A stretch of 64,000 nucleotides of DNA from Peromyscus leucopus (taxonomy: Eukaryota; Chordata; Mammalia; Rodentia; Cricetidae), in the NCBI RefSeq assembly GCF_004664715.2, contig NC_051079.1, positions 54,192,503 through 54,256,502 of the forward strand, written 5' to 3'. The stretch's first letter is position 1; each line of letters starts with the position of its first letter. Below the pieces are notes generated by a model, which made no database searches, was not told where the DNA came from, and worked only from the letters and a program-made list of their open reading frames with translations. Shown piece by piece: positions 22,235 to 32,497 of this stretch. Both the position numbers and the translations under genes were made by a program.

Positions 22235-22770
22235 TTTTAAAATGATACTTTTCATTTATTCTTTGAGAATTTCTTAGGTGTAGTTTGATCAAATTTACCC
22301 TAGTCTTTCCACTCCAATTCTATCCAGATCTACCATATGTCCCTCTCAGCTTCATGTTCTTATTGAAATAACTGAGTCCAATTGGTGATACAGGTATGTG
22401 CATATTGTAAGGCCATCTACTGGAACATTAACAACATTTCAGAGCCATATCCCTGAAGAAAACTGATGTTTATTCCTCCAGCAGCCATCAACCACAAATA
22501 GCTCTTCAACTAGACATGAAACTCATGAGCTCCTCCCCTATTCATGTTGGAATTTTGACTGATTTGATCTTACACAGGTATAAGAACCCACAACCTCCTT
22601 GAGCTTATGTGTGCACCTAGCCTGACTTGACTATGAAAACACTACTTCTCAGCAATCTTCTACAACCTCTGGCTCTTCCAACTCTTCTGCCCCCTCTTCC
22701 ACAATGATCCCTGGGATTTGGGGGTATATGAAATAGATGTTATAGATTACCCCTTTTAAGCAACACCCAC
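22235..22770 (-). mobile_element. L1 (Lx-type) 3' UTR fragment
   Basis: Reverse-oriented distal 3' UTR: TTATTCTTTGAGAATTTCTT near the 3' end, TGAAGAAAACTGATGTTTAT, CAGCAGCCATCAACCACAAA, ACCTCTGGCTCTTCCAACTC. Confidence 0.8.
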
Positions 22771-23412
22771 TATGTTGCATTTTAATTAATTACTTCTGCA
22801 ATAATCTTGTTCCAAATAAGGTATGTTCTGAATCTTCACCCTCAAGTTCTAGTCTCCCACAGCACTACCACTACACACCAACACTTCCTCTGGGAGAAGG
22901 ATTTCCATGATTAAATTTTGAGGGGGACAGTCTAGTTCAGGAGCATACGAAGTTGTTCTCCAGTTTGTTTTGCTTTTACTGTCCTTATGGCACATTCTAT
23001 ATTTTCCATAACATTCAAATATGAATTTACTACACCAAAGCCATTTACCCACATAGTTGCCAGATTTTCTGGCCACAGGACTTTATATCTATGCTTTATC
23101 GTGAACTCCCACATGTCTGAAAGTAATCAGTAACTCCTGCTGGGCTCCCTTGGTTTATGACCTTTGTACAAATTTGCTGCTCTCTGTAAAATGTACCTAA
23201 GTTAATCTAGAATATTTATGTATATGAAACTGCATGAAATCTACATTCTGGATCACATCAGACTTGCGTTGTCCCTAAAGACACTTTTGCAAAGGAACAA
23301 GGAGCAAATAGTACATATCTTCTCCTTTCCCTTGACATGAAAAGGAGAGGTCAGATTACACCCCACCATCAAATGGGCCACTGTGTGCACTCTAGTGAAA
23401 GGTGTTCTCTGG
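22771..23412. other. No gene recognised
   Basis: Unique sequence. Nothing recognisable. Confidence 0.45.
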
Positions 23413-23623
23413 TGATATACTGTGTAGTCTAATAAAATTTGCCTGAAGATCTGAGGACAGAACAAGCCACTAGATTAAACATAGAGGCCAGGAAGTGGTG
23501 GCACACACCTTTAATCCTAGCACTCGGGAGGCAGAGATCCATCTGGATCTCTGTGAGTTCAATGCCACCCTGGACTACATGAGATTGACTCAGTCTAGGA
23601 GAGAAACAACCAGGCAGGGTTGG

Positions 23624-24166
23624 TGCTGTGGGATGATTTGTATGTCCTGTGGGAGCCCTTCTTGGGTTCTTTGTGGCGTTACCCAGCAGGTCCATATAGA
23701 GGATGATTAGGACCATGGGCCTGAGTGCAGGTGTTTGAGATGGTCTGCACTTGGCTGTGCTGGGGGATGGTCTGTATGTCAAGTTGTTCTGATTGGTCAA
23801 TAAATAAAACCTGATCGCCATGGCTAGGCAGGAAAGATAGGCGGACTAACAGAAGGAGAGATAAAAGGACATAAAGGCAGAAGGAGACGCTGCAGCTGCC
23901 GCAATGACCAGAGACGCTGCAGCCGCCGCCACGACCAGCAGCCTGTGAAGACGCCGATAAGCCACCAGCCACGTGGCGAGGTATAGATTTGTAGAAATGG
24001 ATTAATTTAGGATAAAGGAACAGTTAGCAAGAAGCCTGCCACGGCCATACAGTTTGAAAGCAAAATAAGTCTCTGTGTTTACTTGGTTGGGTCTGAGCGG
24101 CTGTGGGACTGGCGGGTGGCAGAGGTTTGTCCTGACTGTGGGCAAGGCAGGAAAACTCAAGCTACA
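23624..24166 (+). mobile_element. ERVK-like LTR type B (middle of nest)
   Basis: Starts TGCTGTGGGATGATTTG and ends GAAAACTCAAGCTACA. The flanks GGTTGG (23618-23623) and GGGTGG (24167-24172) form a one-mismatch 6-bp TSD. It contains GATTGGTCAATAAATAAAAC, a CpG-rich CTGCAGCCGCCGCCACGACC block and GTCTCTGTGTTTACTTGG. A type C fragment lies near its 5' end. Confidence 0.85.
23648..23757 (+). mobile_element. Type C LTR fragment inside type B LTR
   Basis: TGTGGGAGCCCTTCTTGGG, TACCCAGCAGGTCCATATAG and GATGGTCTGCACTTGGCTG match the first third of the solo LTRs at 13509 and 34659. It is flanked by two versions of the type B start, at 23624 and 23758. The right junction lies where both families read TGCTGGGGG-like sequence. 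Confidence 0.8.
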
Positions 24167-24527
24167 GGGTGGCACATACCTTTAATCCCAGCACTTGAGA
24201 TCTTATGCCTTTGCTTGGGAAGCACACATGCCTTTAATCCTAGAAAGTGATGGCTGGGTGGAGAAAGTTACATAAGGCACAAGGAAACAGGAACTAGAAG
24301 CCTTTTCAGCTGAGGAAGCTCATTTGGTTAGAGGCCTATCAGCTGAGGCCTTTTCAGGCTGAGGAGTCCTAGAGGTAAGACTTGGCTTGTTCCTTTGTCT
24401 CTCTGATCTTTCAGCATTTACCCCAATATCTGGCCCCAGGTTTTTTTTTTTTTTTTTTAATTAAAAGACCATTTATCAATTCATGCTACAGTGTCCCATT
24501 GCTGTACACATTTCAAAACTGTCAGAA

Positions 24528-24741
24528 GGGCTGAAGAGACAGCTTAGTGGTTATGAGAACTTTCTTCTCAACCAGACAATCAGAACTCAATTCCCACCAC
24601 CCACACCAGGGAGCTCACAACTGCCTTCTCCAACTCTAGGGCATAGGAAACCCACCTCTGGCCTCCTTGGGCATTGCCTTCATATGCACACACATACACG
24701 TACACACAACTAAAAGTAAATTAAAACTAAAAAAAAAAAAA
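24528..24741 (+). mobile_element. B3-type SINE
   Basis: GGGCTGAAGAGACAGCTTAG head, AACTCAATTCCCACCACCCA B-box region, and a CA- then A-rich tail. Forward orientation. Confidence 0.9.
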
Positions 24742-24800
24742 TCTCAAAGAAGTAAATTAAACCTAAAAAAATCTATCAGTTGCTCATATATATGAGCTCC

Positions 24801-24802
<2 letters not shown>

Positions 24803-24832
<30 letters not shown>
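24803..24832. repeat. (CA)n microsatellite
   Basis: About 15 CA units. Confidence 0.97.
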
Positions 24833-24833
<1 letters not shown>

Positions 24834-24834
24834 C

Positions 24835-25250
24835 ATTTTCCCCTTTCCTCCCTCCAAACCCCTCCCATATACCCTTCCTTGTTCTCAAATTCATGGACTC
24901 AGTTTTCTTTAATTATTGTTGTTCCATGCATATTTGTATATGTACATACATATACTGTAAATTGTATAATGTTACTTGCCTGTATGCATGCATGGGCTGA
25001 CCATTGGTATTGGATAATCAGTTGGTGTGCTCTTCCCTGGAGAAGCCTATTTATCCCACTCTCATCATTCCTGAGCTGCCGATAGTTTTTGTGTAATGTT
25101 GATGCTTAAAGCCCCCACCCCACCCCCTGCATCCCTCGTCCCTTCCCTGGTCCACTTTGGTTTGGCATTGTGTATTGGTGTCATCCTTGTTCAGTTCCGG
25201 TTTAGGCAGCCATGCTGGTGAGGAACCATAAGCTCCCCAAACCACTTTCT
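24835..25250 (-). mobile_element. L1 (Lx-type) 3' UTR fragment
   Basis: Reverse-oriented: CCTCCCATATACCCTTCCTT, CTGACCATTGGTATTGGATA, GTGCTCTTCCCTGGAGAAGC, TGTCATCCTTGTTCAGTTCC. After this a short run resembles a MaLR LTR end. Confidence 0.8.
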
Positions 25251-25312
25251 TACGTAAGTTGCCTTGGCCATGGTGTTTTTAACAATGGAAAAGCAGCTGA
25301 CACACACTGAGC

Positions 25313-25613
25313 TGTAGTGGGTAGCCATTCCAGCTTGGATCTGGAAGTTCCAACCCCCATTGAGACTCTGGCAACTGTCATGCCTATGAGGCAGGGCCAG
25401 GGGAGGCACCTGGAGACCCGAGAGCTGGATGGGCCAGCGCTCTCTCTGGTCCCTGAACGGTGGAGGTGGACCGAGCAGAGCTCCAGAGAGCACCGCTGGA
25501 CTGAGATACACCTCCCCCCAGACCCCACAACCTACCTTTCCCTTTTTGTAAGTTGCCCACTAAATAAATCTTCTTTTAACTTAGTGGAGTGGCCTTAATA
25601 ATTTCACCAATAC
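25313..25613 (+). mobile_element. LTR type D, TSD TGAGC
   Basis: Starts TGTAGTGGGTAGCCATTCC and ends AATTTCACCAATAC. Flanking TGAGC at 25308-25312 and 25614-25618 is a perfect 5-bp TSD. CACTAAATAAATCTTCTTTT supplies an AATAAA near the 3' end. It is nearly identical to 30475-30783. The terminal AC instead of CA is unusual for an LTR. Confidence 0.75.
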
Positions 25614-25629
25614 TGAGCTTCTGTGGGTG

Positions 25630-25751
25630 GACAGGAGACAGACACAGGAGACTCCCCAGAAATTCTCTGGCCAGCCAGCTTGGTGGATCCAGAGTCAAAC
25701 GGCAAGAGAACCTGCCTCAAACAAGATGGAAAGTCCAGGACGGATACCCAA
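25630..25751 (+). mobile_element. B4-family SINE fragment
   Basis: CTGGCCAGCCAGCTTGGTGG, then GAGAACCTGCCTCAAACAAG and a distal AAAGTCCAGGACGGATACCC match the middle of B4. It ends abruptly at the type A LTR. Confidence 0.6.
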
Positions 25752-26275
25752 TGTAACACTAATTGCTATACCGTCTTATTCGTAAAAAACCCAGAGTCAA
25801 ATATTGGGATGAAAGCTGAAAGATCAGAGAAACAGAACAAGCCACAGCCAACCTCAACTCTCCAGCTCCTCAGCCGATCCTGTTTTCACATATCCTCGGA
25901 CTGAAAGCCTCTGAGTCCTCAACCCTGAGGGTCTCAGTTGAACTGCTGCTGAGTTCTTGTCTCCTCAGGCCTTATATACCCGTTCTCCACCCAGCCATGT
26001 CACTTCTTGGGATTAAAGGTGTGTGTGCTTCCCAAGCAAACACATGAGATCTCAAGCGCTGGGATTAAAGGTGTGTGCCACCCTGCCTGGCTCTGTTCCC
26101 TGTGTGACCTTGAATTCACAGGTATCCAGACAGGATCTCTGCCTCCCAAGTGCTAGGATTAAAGGTCTGTGCCACCACTGCCTGGCCTCTATGTTTAATC
26201 TAGTGGCTGTTCTGTTCTCTGATCTCCAGATAAGTTTATTAAGGTACACAATATATTGGGGTACACAATATATCA
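25752..26275 (-). mobile_element. ERVK-like LTR type A, complete
   Basis: 524-bp reverse-oriented LTR, the least damaged type A copy. The plus strand starts TGTAACACTAATTGC and ends CACAATATATCA. On its own strand it has, in order, a 17-bp tandem duplication at the 5' end, AATAAACTTATC, two or three B1-derived blocks (plus-strand GGGATTAAAGGTGTGTGCCA, AGGATTAAAGGTCTGTGCCA), a TATA-like TATATAAGG and the CTTTCAGCTTTCATCCC block. I see no 6-bp TSD. Confidence 0.8.
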
Positions 26276-26374
26276 GTCTGAGGAAATAGGAACTCGCTCT
26301 CTTTAGACTGTGGATTTTCTGGAGGTGAGCTAGAGGCAGCAGCAGATCAGGACTTTTTAATTTAGTTTAATTTT

Positions 26375-26522
26375 TTATTTTTTGAGACAGAGTCTTATTA
26401 TGTAACACCAGCTGGTCTGGAACTCACTATATAGACCCAGGTGGCCTTAAACTCATAAAGATCCTCCTGCCTCTGGCTCCTGATACTTCTAGTAAAGCCA
26501 TGTGCTACCATGCACAGCCCTG
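26375..26522 (-). mobile_element. B1 SINE
   Basis: Reverse-oriented, diverged: TTTTTGAGACAGAGTCTTAT, CTGGTCTGGAACTCACTATA, CTCCTGCCTCTGGCTCCTGA. Confidence 0.85.
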
Positions 26523-27359
26523 ATATTTTATAATTATAACAGAGCCTTTAATATATCAACTCAATCCACTCATGATTTGTCAACATTATTACTGCCGTTA
26601 GATTAATGTTGACATTCATATTTTTGTATTTACCAACTTTTAGGCTTATTATTTGGGTTGTTGCTTGTCTTTCTTTAATGGCAGACTGCAAAATAATCTC
26701 TCTCTCTCCACCAAGGTGATTTTTATCAGGATTTTTCTTTTATCACAGCCATAGAAAGGAAATTAAAACCCCTTTTAGTATAATTCATGATAATTTCTGT
26801 AATAATTAGTATAATTTAGAATAATTACCAGAGATAACTAACTAAGATATGTATAGGCCTCAAGAAACTTTCCTGTAAGGTACAGAAAAGTGTGCAGAAC
26901 ACCGTAGTTCCCAACTGTTTTTTCTCCCCAAGTGTTCTGAAGGCAGACAGCAGTAACTGTGCCAGCCCAGCAGGGGGGCGGACACAGAGCCGTAGGCAGA
27001 CCAGGCCCAGGGATTCTGTGAGTTTTGTTTTTGAGCTTAAACACTTGTTCAGAGTTTGCCTTTCACCACCACAGTTATCTGTTTTGGAAAGTGACATTTA
27101 CCGTACGGTTTTCATATTGAGCGAACTGTTCTTTTTGTCAGTTCAATGAATTTAGACAAGTGTACATAGTGATGCATCACTCCACAGTCACAAGGAGACT
27201 TCCCAGCATCCCCAGAGCCCCTTCTCGCTCTTTGGAGGGGATGCTTCATCACCGAGCTGATGGGTTCTCGGCCTCTGGAGCCGTCCTTGTTTGCAACTGT
27301 CATAAATGGAATGCGGTTTTTCCTAGTGGTCTTCATTAGCATAAGCTCTTTTAGGATTT
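26523..27359. other. No gene recognised
   Basis: Mostly unique. A short MaLR-end-like piece (TTATCACAGCCATAGAAAGG) lies near 26751. The frames of 83-90 codons around 26825-27363 have no recognised domain. Confidence 0.45.
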
Positions 27360-27870
27360 GCATGAAGACTTAGCAGCAATCCACTTAGTGATATTGCTAA
27401 GTAGCATTCTGTTACATGGTTCGCCAATTCTCCATTCCCATTTTTTTTTTTATTTCTTAATTTCAGATGCTATGAGCAAAGGCACTGTGGATTTTGTATT
27501 GGTTTTTGAATATTCATTTTTATTTGTCTTGGTTAAATCCTAGAGATGAGGTTGTGGCTGGCATAGCAATTGTATAGTTAACTTTTTTAGGACTTGTCAA
27601 CATGTTAAGTGATGGTGCTATTTTCATTCCTGAACAACTTGTTTCCGGTTAGTCACCACCCCTGCTTGTCAGATTGGAACGTTTTGGCTATTCTAGGAGG
27701 TGTGCGGTACCATCCTTTCATGCCTTTCTTGGGCATTTTCTCAAAAGCGAATGATATCGAGTGTCTTTTCTAAGTGCTTATATGCCATATAGCTTTTCTT
27801 TTTTGTCCATTTAAACAGTGTTGTTCCCTCACTTTTGACTTGTATTTACAGATTTTAGACAAGACCTTTC
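27360..27870 (-). mobile_element. Ancient L1 (L1M-like) fragment
   Basis: Reverse-oriented, very diverged distal L1 sequence: AAGTGATGGTGCTATTTTCA, TTGGCTATTCTAGGAGGTGT and GCGAATGATATCGAGTGTC correspond to the typical antisense L1 order. Confidence 0.6.
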
Positions 27871-28728
27871 AGCATATCTAATTGCTCCTCACTTTATGAT
27901 GAGGTTGTATCGCAGTGAAGTCTTCCTTTGTCAAAAACACAGTTTATAAGTCTGACTACAACTTAGTCTGCCTCTTATTAGACACACTTTCAGCACTGAC
28001 GTTGCCCTGAAGTTGACTGTGTCATGCTTTTATAAAAAGTCTGTTTGAAGATTGCCTGCTAACTTTCTGAATACAGTATAGTAGAGTGTTGGTTACTTAC
28101 CAGACCATCACTCATACGAGTTGAACATTCTGGGAATCTAACATAAGGGTGGTGACTTTAACAAAAACAACACATTTGTTTCAAACTAATGAAAGTGTCA
28201 TTGCAGCAATTGGTGTCTGGTTTGAAGACGAATACACATGCACGGGTGTTTCGTTTCTGTCACTTAGATTTTTTTCATCATTAAATAAGGTTTTTCTCCT
28301 TCAAAAGAAAGAAAATGGGTCATCTCATATAATAATATTTACCAAGGAAAATACATTTATTCTTATTACTCACTAATGTTTCTTATATGAAAAGTTCATT
28401 CCAATTAAAAATAAATGTTTTTACTTAGTGTCTCTTTCTCAAGTGTCCTTTCCACATTGGCATTTGTAAAGTTTCTCAGAGCGCGTAAGGAGACACAAGG
28501 AGACCTGAGGAGCGGAGGTTGTCCTGCACTGGAAAGGGATGACCTGTGTGCCTCAGGAGCTAGGTGTGAGCGGCAGCTCTCAGCATCACCGACCCTGGGC
28601 AAGTGCACACAGTGACGCTGTCTTAGGAAAGGATGAACAGAAAAGATCCCTCTGAACTTTTCATTCATTCTCATAAGAATATCAACGTTTTCCCATACTG
28701 TGCAACAAACAGGATTTAAAAATACCAA
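27871..28728. other. No gene recognised
   Basis: Unique sequence. The 110-codon minus frame (28737-28405) has no recognisable domain. Confidence 0.5.
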
Positions 28729-28870
28729 GCTGGGCATTGTGGCACATTTCTACACTTCCATTCCTCAAGAGGCTGAGACAGGAGGACTGAGTGCTGTGAG
28801 CTCAGGAGAACCTGGGCTATATAATGAGGCCTCCTTGGGACACGTGCAAGATGTCTCCAAATAAACAAAC
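28729..28870 (+). mobile_element. B1-like SINE
   Basis: Forward, diverged: GCTGGGCATTGTGGCACAT, GAGGCTGAGACAGGAGGACT, then ACCTGGGCTATATAATGAGG and a short A-rich tail. Confidence 0.75.
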
Positions 28871-29040
28871 TAGCCAGGCCCCAACAAAATGAAAACATCA
28901 ACCCCATTCCTGTGTAACTGAGGCTTTCTACCCCTCAATTACCATCTTCACATTCCCCTAACAAATGATGGCGTTTATTTTTTCTTTTATTTCTTTTTTT
29001 ATTTTCAGGTGGGGAGGGGGAGAGTGAAAAATATTATTAT

Positions 29041-29520
29041 ATATATTGGATAAAGTCAAGTTCCTCTAGAGAAACAGAGCGGATAGAATGTGTCATATAT
29101 ATAAAAAGGATTCATTAGCATAGATTACAGGCTGTGGTCCAGCTAGTCCAACATTGGCTGCCTACCACTGGAGAGTCTAAGAATTTAGTAGTTTTTCAGT
29201 TCACGAGGCTCGGTACGTCAGCTTGGTCTTCAGTGTATACTACAGTCCCAAAGAACTGGCTCTAATGCCAGTGAAGGAAAGAACTCACCGGTGAGAGTAA
29301 GGCAGGCAGGCAAAGAATAAGAGCTTCCTTCTTCCGTGTCCTTTCTACAGGCTGCTAGCAGAAATGTGGCTCAGATCAAAGGTGGATCTTCCCACCTCAA
29401 GGGATCCAGATTAAAGGTAGGTCTTCTCACTTCAAATGATTTACTTAAGAAAAATCCCTCACACTGGGTTTTAGTTAATTCCAAATGTGGTCACACTGGC
29501 AACTTATACATTTTCTTTTA
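29041..29520 (-). mobile_element. ERVL-type LTR, family name uncertain
   Basis: Reverse-oriented rodent LTR pattern: AAGTTCCTCTAGAGAAACAG, TTACAGGCTGTGGTCCAGCT, GAAAGAACTCACCGGTGAG, AGAGCTTCCTTCTTCCGTGT, AGATTAAAGGTAGGTCTTCT. Its ends are eroded and I find no clear TSD. Confidence 0.6.
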
Positions 29521-29528
29521 TTTAAAAA

Positions 29529-29690
29529 TGTAAAAACTACATTCATTTGGTGTGTGTGCACATAGGGACCTCAAAGGACAGCTTGCTGGAATCAATTCTC
29601 TCCTTCCACCATGTGGGTCTAGGGATTAAATAGAGGCCACTCAGCTTGGCAGGAAAAACCTTTACCTGGTCAAGCTTTTTGCTAGCACTA
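29529..29690 (-). mobile_element. B3-type SINE, old
   Basis: Reverse-oriented: GTGTGTGCACATAGGGACCT, CTCCTTCCACCATGTGGGTC, ending in a degraded tRNA-like AAACCTTTACCTGGTCAAGC. Confidence 0.7.
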
Positions 29691-30059
29691 CTGTGGATTT
29701 TCTTTATCTTTCATATGATGATTGACCTGTAGGTTAGTTTCATCAGTTGCTCACTGTGAATAAAGCTGTGATGAACAATAATGTTGAATCCTATGTATTT
29801 TGATGTCATCAGAGGGAAAAGTGTTATACCCATAGATTTGTGCATCTCTCAACCCTAATCAGAGAAGCTTCTTTTTGCAGTAGATAGCAATTGGCATAGA
29901 AACACGCAACTGGTCAGCATGGAGAGATTAAGGGAGTATGGATACTTCATCTCTAACCGTGGTGTCTATATAGTCTGACTTCCAAAGGATCATCTGAGAA
30001 GATTGTAAGAGCCTGAGTCAGAAAGGACCAAGGTGAAACAGTGTCTTGGATATGATAGG
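29691..30059. other. Mostly unrecognised; trace of ancient L1
   Basis: AGTTGCTCACTGTGAATAAA at about 29748 resembles antisense L1. The rest is unrecognised. Confidence 0.4.
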
Positions 30060-30428
30060 AGTGTGGCACATACGTTCTCATAGCAGCTGTGGCTTCTTGA
30101 TCAAGATCAAACCAGTCAACATTATAGCATGAAACAGGGGAGGGCTCAAGACCCCTACCCCTAAATGCAGTACTGGCAGTGGATGGCTTACAGCGAAGGG
30201 CGAGTCAGTTTTCTTTAAGGATGCGGTCCCTGGTAGTGCAATCACATTCCAGTGGGTTGCTTCACACCTGTGAGTGTGTAGGCAGCTCAAATTGGATTCA
30301 ATGGGTTATTTATTTTTAAAAAGGACTTGAATGGGCATGGGTAGGGAGGTGGTATTGAATATGGGAGGAATCATGGAGTAGAGTAGGGAGTGAATACGAT
30401 CCAAATGTATTGTATCAAATTCTCAATG

Positions 30429-30932
30429 TAGTGGTTCTCAACCTTCCTAATGCTGAGACTCTTTAATACAGTTCTGTAGTGGGTAGCCATTCCAGCTTGG
30501 ATCTGGAAGTTCCAACCTACATTGAGACTCTGGCAACTGTCACGTCTACGAGGTGGGGCCAGGGGAGGTGCCTGGAGACCCCAGAGCTGGATGGGCGAGC
30601 GCTCACTCTGTGCCGGGACCCTGAACAGTGGAGGTGGACCAAGCAGAGCTCCAGAGAACACCGCTGGATTGTGATACACCTTCCCCAGACCCCACAACCT
30701 ACCTTTCCCTTTTTTGTAAGTTACCCACTAAATAAATCTTCTTTTTAACTACTTGGAGTGGCCATAATAATTTCACCAATACAGTTCCTCGTGTTGTGGA
30801 GACCCCCAACCATAAAATTATTTCATTGCTACTTCACAACTGTAATTTTGCTACTGTTATGAATTATAATGTATGTGTTTTGGGGGATCAAAGTTTGGCA
30901 AAGGGTCGCAACCCACCAGTTGAGAACCACTG
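30429..30932 (+). mobile_element. URR1 hAT-Charlie DNA transposon, interrupted
   Basis: Pieces 30429-30474 and 30784-30932. Terminal inverted repeats are TAGTGGTTCTCAACC and GTTGAGAACCACTG. The interior CCCAACCATAAAATTATTTC and GGGTCGCAACCCACCAG match URR1. It is a nonautonomous element with no transposase. Flanks TCTCAATG and AATTAATG are at best a decayed 8-bp TSD. An LTR D copy lies inside. Confidence 0.92.
30475..30783 (+). mobile_element. LTR type D inside URR1
   Basis: Second copy of the family at 25313-25613, same start TGTAGTGGGTAGCCATTCC and same end TTTCACCAATAC. Direct flanks AGTTC (30470-30474 and 30783-30787) give a 5-bp TSD, one base overlapping the listed end. AATAAATCTTCTTTTTAAC near the 3' end. 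The TSD reading could also be 4 bp with an ACA terminus. Confidence 0.75.
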
Positions 30933-30980
30933 AATTAATGGAATATTCCATTAAAAAAACAAAACAACACAAAACAGGCT

Positions 30981-31799
30981 TCAGCAACAAATGTAACTCA
31001 TTGGTAGGTTCTTTTCCATTCACTCAATTTGGTCAGAAATCCAATCTTTTAGCACCCCACAGGAGCCACATGGAATTCTGGACACAGTTCCCTTCTCTTG
31101 GCTTTAAAATTTCTCAGGAAGAATCATAGAGAGGATAGAAAAGGGGAGTCCCCAAAGGGAAGAAGTCAGGGAGCTGGGGGTTCACATACTGCTCTGTGAC
31201 TGTGGTGCCCAGTGACATTTTCTTTCTGACTGAATGACATCAGAGAACATTTGTTTCTTATGTGTATCAAGACTGTTCTTTCTCCACAGTAAGACATCTA
31301 TGGGCAAGAATGGTGTGAGGATAGAGGAAAGAAATGTCATTCTGAAATAAAATCACACATTAAAAAAACCACAATTTCTAAAATCTTTGAAACTTCTAAG
31401 AAAAAAAAATTTTTTAGCACAATCACAAATATTCCTATTACTTTTTCTCAATGGCAGACTTTTTTTTTAGATATTAGTATTTTGTTTAAGTTTAAAATGA
31501 AATTCAATGCTATTTAAAAATTTGGGGGGTATTATGAGGAGAATTTGCTCATTATGTGTTTGTGCAGTTTTTTAGTGGTGTCATGGTCCTGATGTTTTTC
31601 ACCCTGATGGTTAAGTGCAACTGTGGAGAATGTTGGCAATGGCTGATGTGCTAATTTCACGATTGAGGATGACTGACATGCTGGCAGACCATTTGTGCTA
31701 ATTACACAGGGATACTACGTAGCTCAGTGTGGTGTGTGAGATGTGAAGGGATGGACTGGAAGTCCAGCAGGCCATTGTCAGTGTGACATTACCTAGCAT
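30981..31799. other. No gene recognised
   Basis: Unique sequence. Nothing recognisable. Confidence 0.45.
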
Positions 31800-32287
31800 T
31801 GTGATTCCTTTTGATCTTGAAAGATGTTTATTATTTAAGAAAACTTCGTGCTGTGGATGTACAATTGTGGCTGGATACCCCATGGTCAGTTGTTCTCTGA
31901 GTTTTGACTTGTTGTGGCTTCCTGTAACGGTCTCTTTCTTCTGTGAAAAGAAGTTTCTTTGATGATGGGTGAGATCTACACTTATCTGTGAGTATAAGGT
32001 AAGTACTTACAATGTCATTAGGAATCACTCTGGTTTAGGAAATTGGTGGTAGTTGGTTCTCCTCTTGGGTCTGTGTGCTTTCAAGCCATTGGTGGCTGGG
32101 CTTGGTTTACAGTACTAGGCACAATCTCTTTCCTATTAAATGGGACTTAAATCTGATTTGATAGATGCAGGTAACCCCTAAGATAAAAGGCCACAATTTC
32201 ATCATTGTGAAATATCTTGCTGGCTCAGTCATTTTTGTGATTCATAGGTTTTATGGCTGGATGGGAAAACCACTTGTCCTCTCCCTT
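31800..32287 (-). mobile_element. Inverted 5' segment of the L1
   Basis: Carries the upstream part of the 3' UTR in reverse (TTTTGACTTGTTGTGGCTTC, AACGGTCTCTTTCTTCTGTG, TACACTTATCTGTGAGTATA). In L1 coordinates it lies immediately 5' of the sense segment that begins at about 32288. Confidence 0.75.
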
Positions 32288-32497
32288 GGCAACTTGATAC
32301 ATCTACAATATAATTCCTGGACCCAAGACTCAGGGAACATTGCAGGAAAGGGAAAAGAATGACTGTAAGAGCCAGAGGACAAGGAAGTCTGCTGTGAGAT
32401 TGTGCCTGCTAGCTGTGACAGGGAAGCCACACCCATAAAATCTCAACAGCATGGCTGCCTACAGAAGCCCTGAGCAGTTCCCAAACCAAGCTGATAT

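Larger units (their letters stand above)
23413..24490 (+). mobile_element. ERVK-like LTR type A (outer host of nest)
   Basis: Pieces 23413-23623 and 24167-24490 form one LTR starting TGATATACTGTGTAGTC and ending CAATTCATGCTACA. Its 5' part carries a B1-derived block (TGGTGGCACACACCTTTAAT). The 3' part has further short SINE-like blocks, TTTCAGCATTTACCCCAATA and a T-rich run before the end. It is split by a type B LTR with a near-perfect 6-bp TSD. No clear TSD flanks the outer LTR. Confidence 0.8.
30060..30980 (+). mobile_element. L1 (Lx-type) 3' end, interrupted by URR1
   Basis: Pieces 30060-30428 and 30933-30980. The first has the L1 3'-terminal pattern GACTTGAATGGGCATGGGTA, GGGAGTGAATACGATCC and TTGTATCAAATTCTCAATG. 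The second resumes at AATTAATGGAATATTCC and ends in a degenerate A-rich tail. Sense orientation. Confidence 0.75.

Noticed and set aside
22035..22292. Minus frames of 85-117 codons near 22 kb
   Set aside because: They cross the boundary between an old MLT1-like LTR and an L1 3' UTR, with no domain.
28405..28737. 110-codon minus frame near a locally GC-richer patch, as a possible exon
   Set aside because: No recognisable protein similarity, no convincing splice sites, and it runs into a B1-like SINE.
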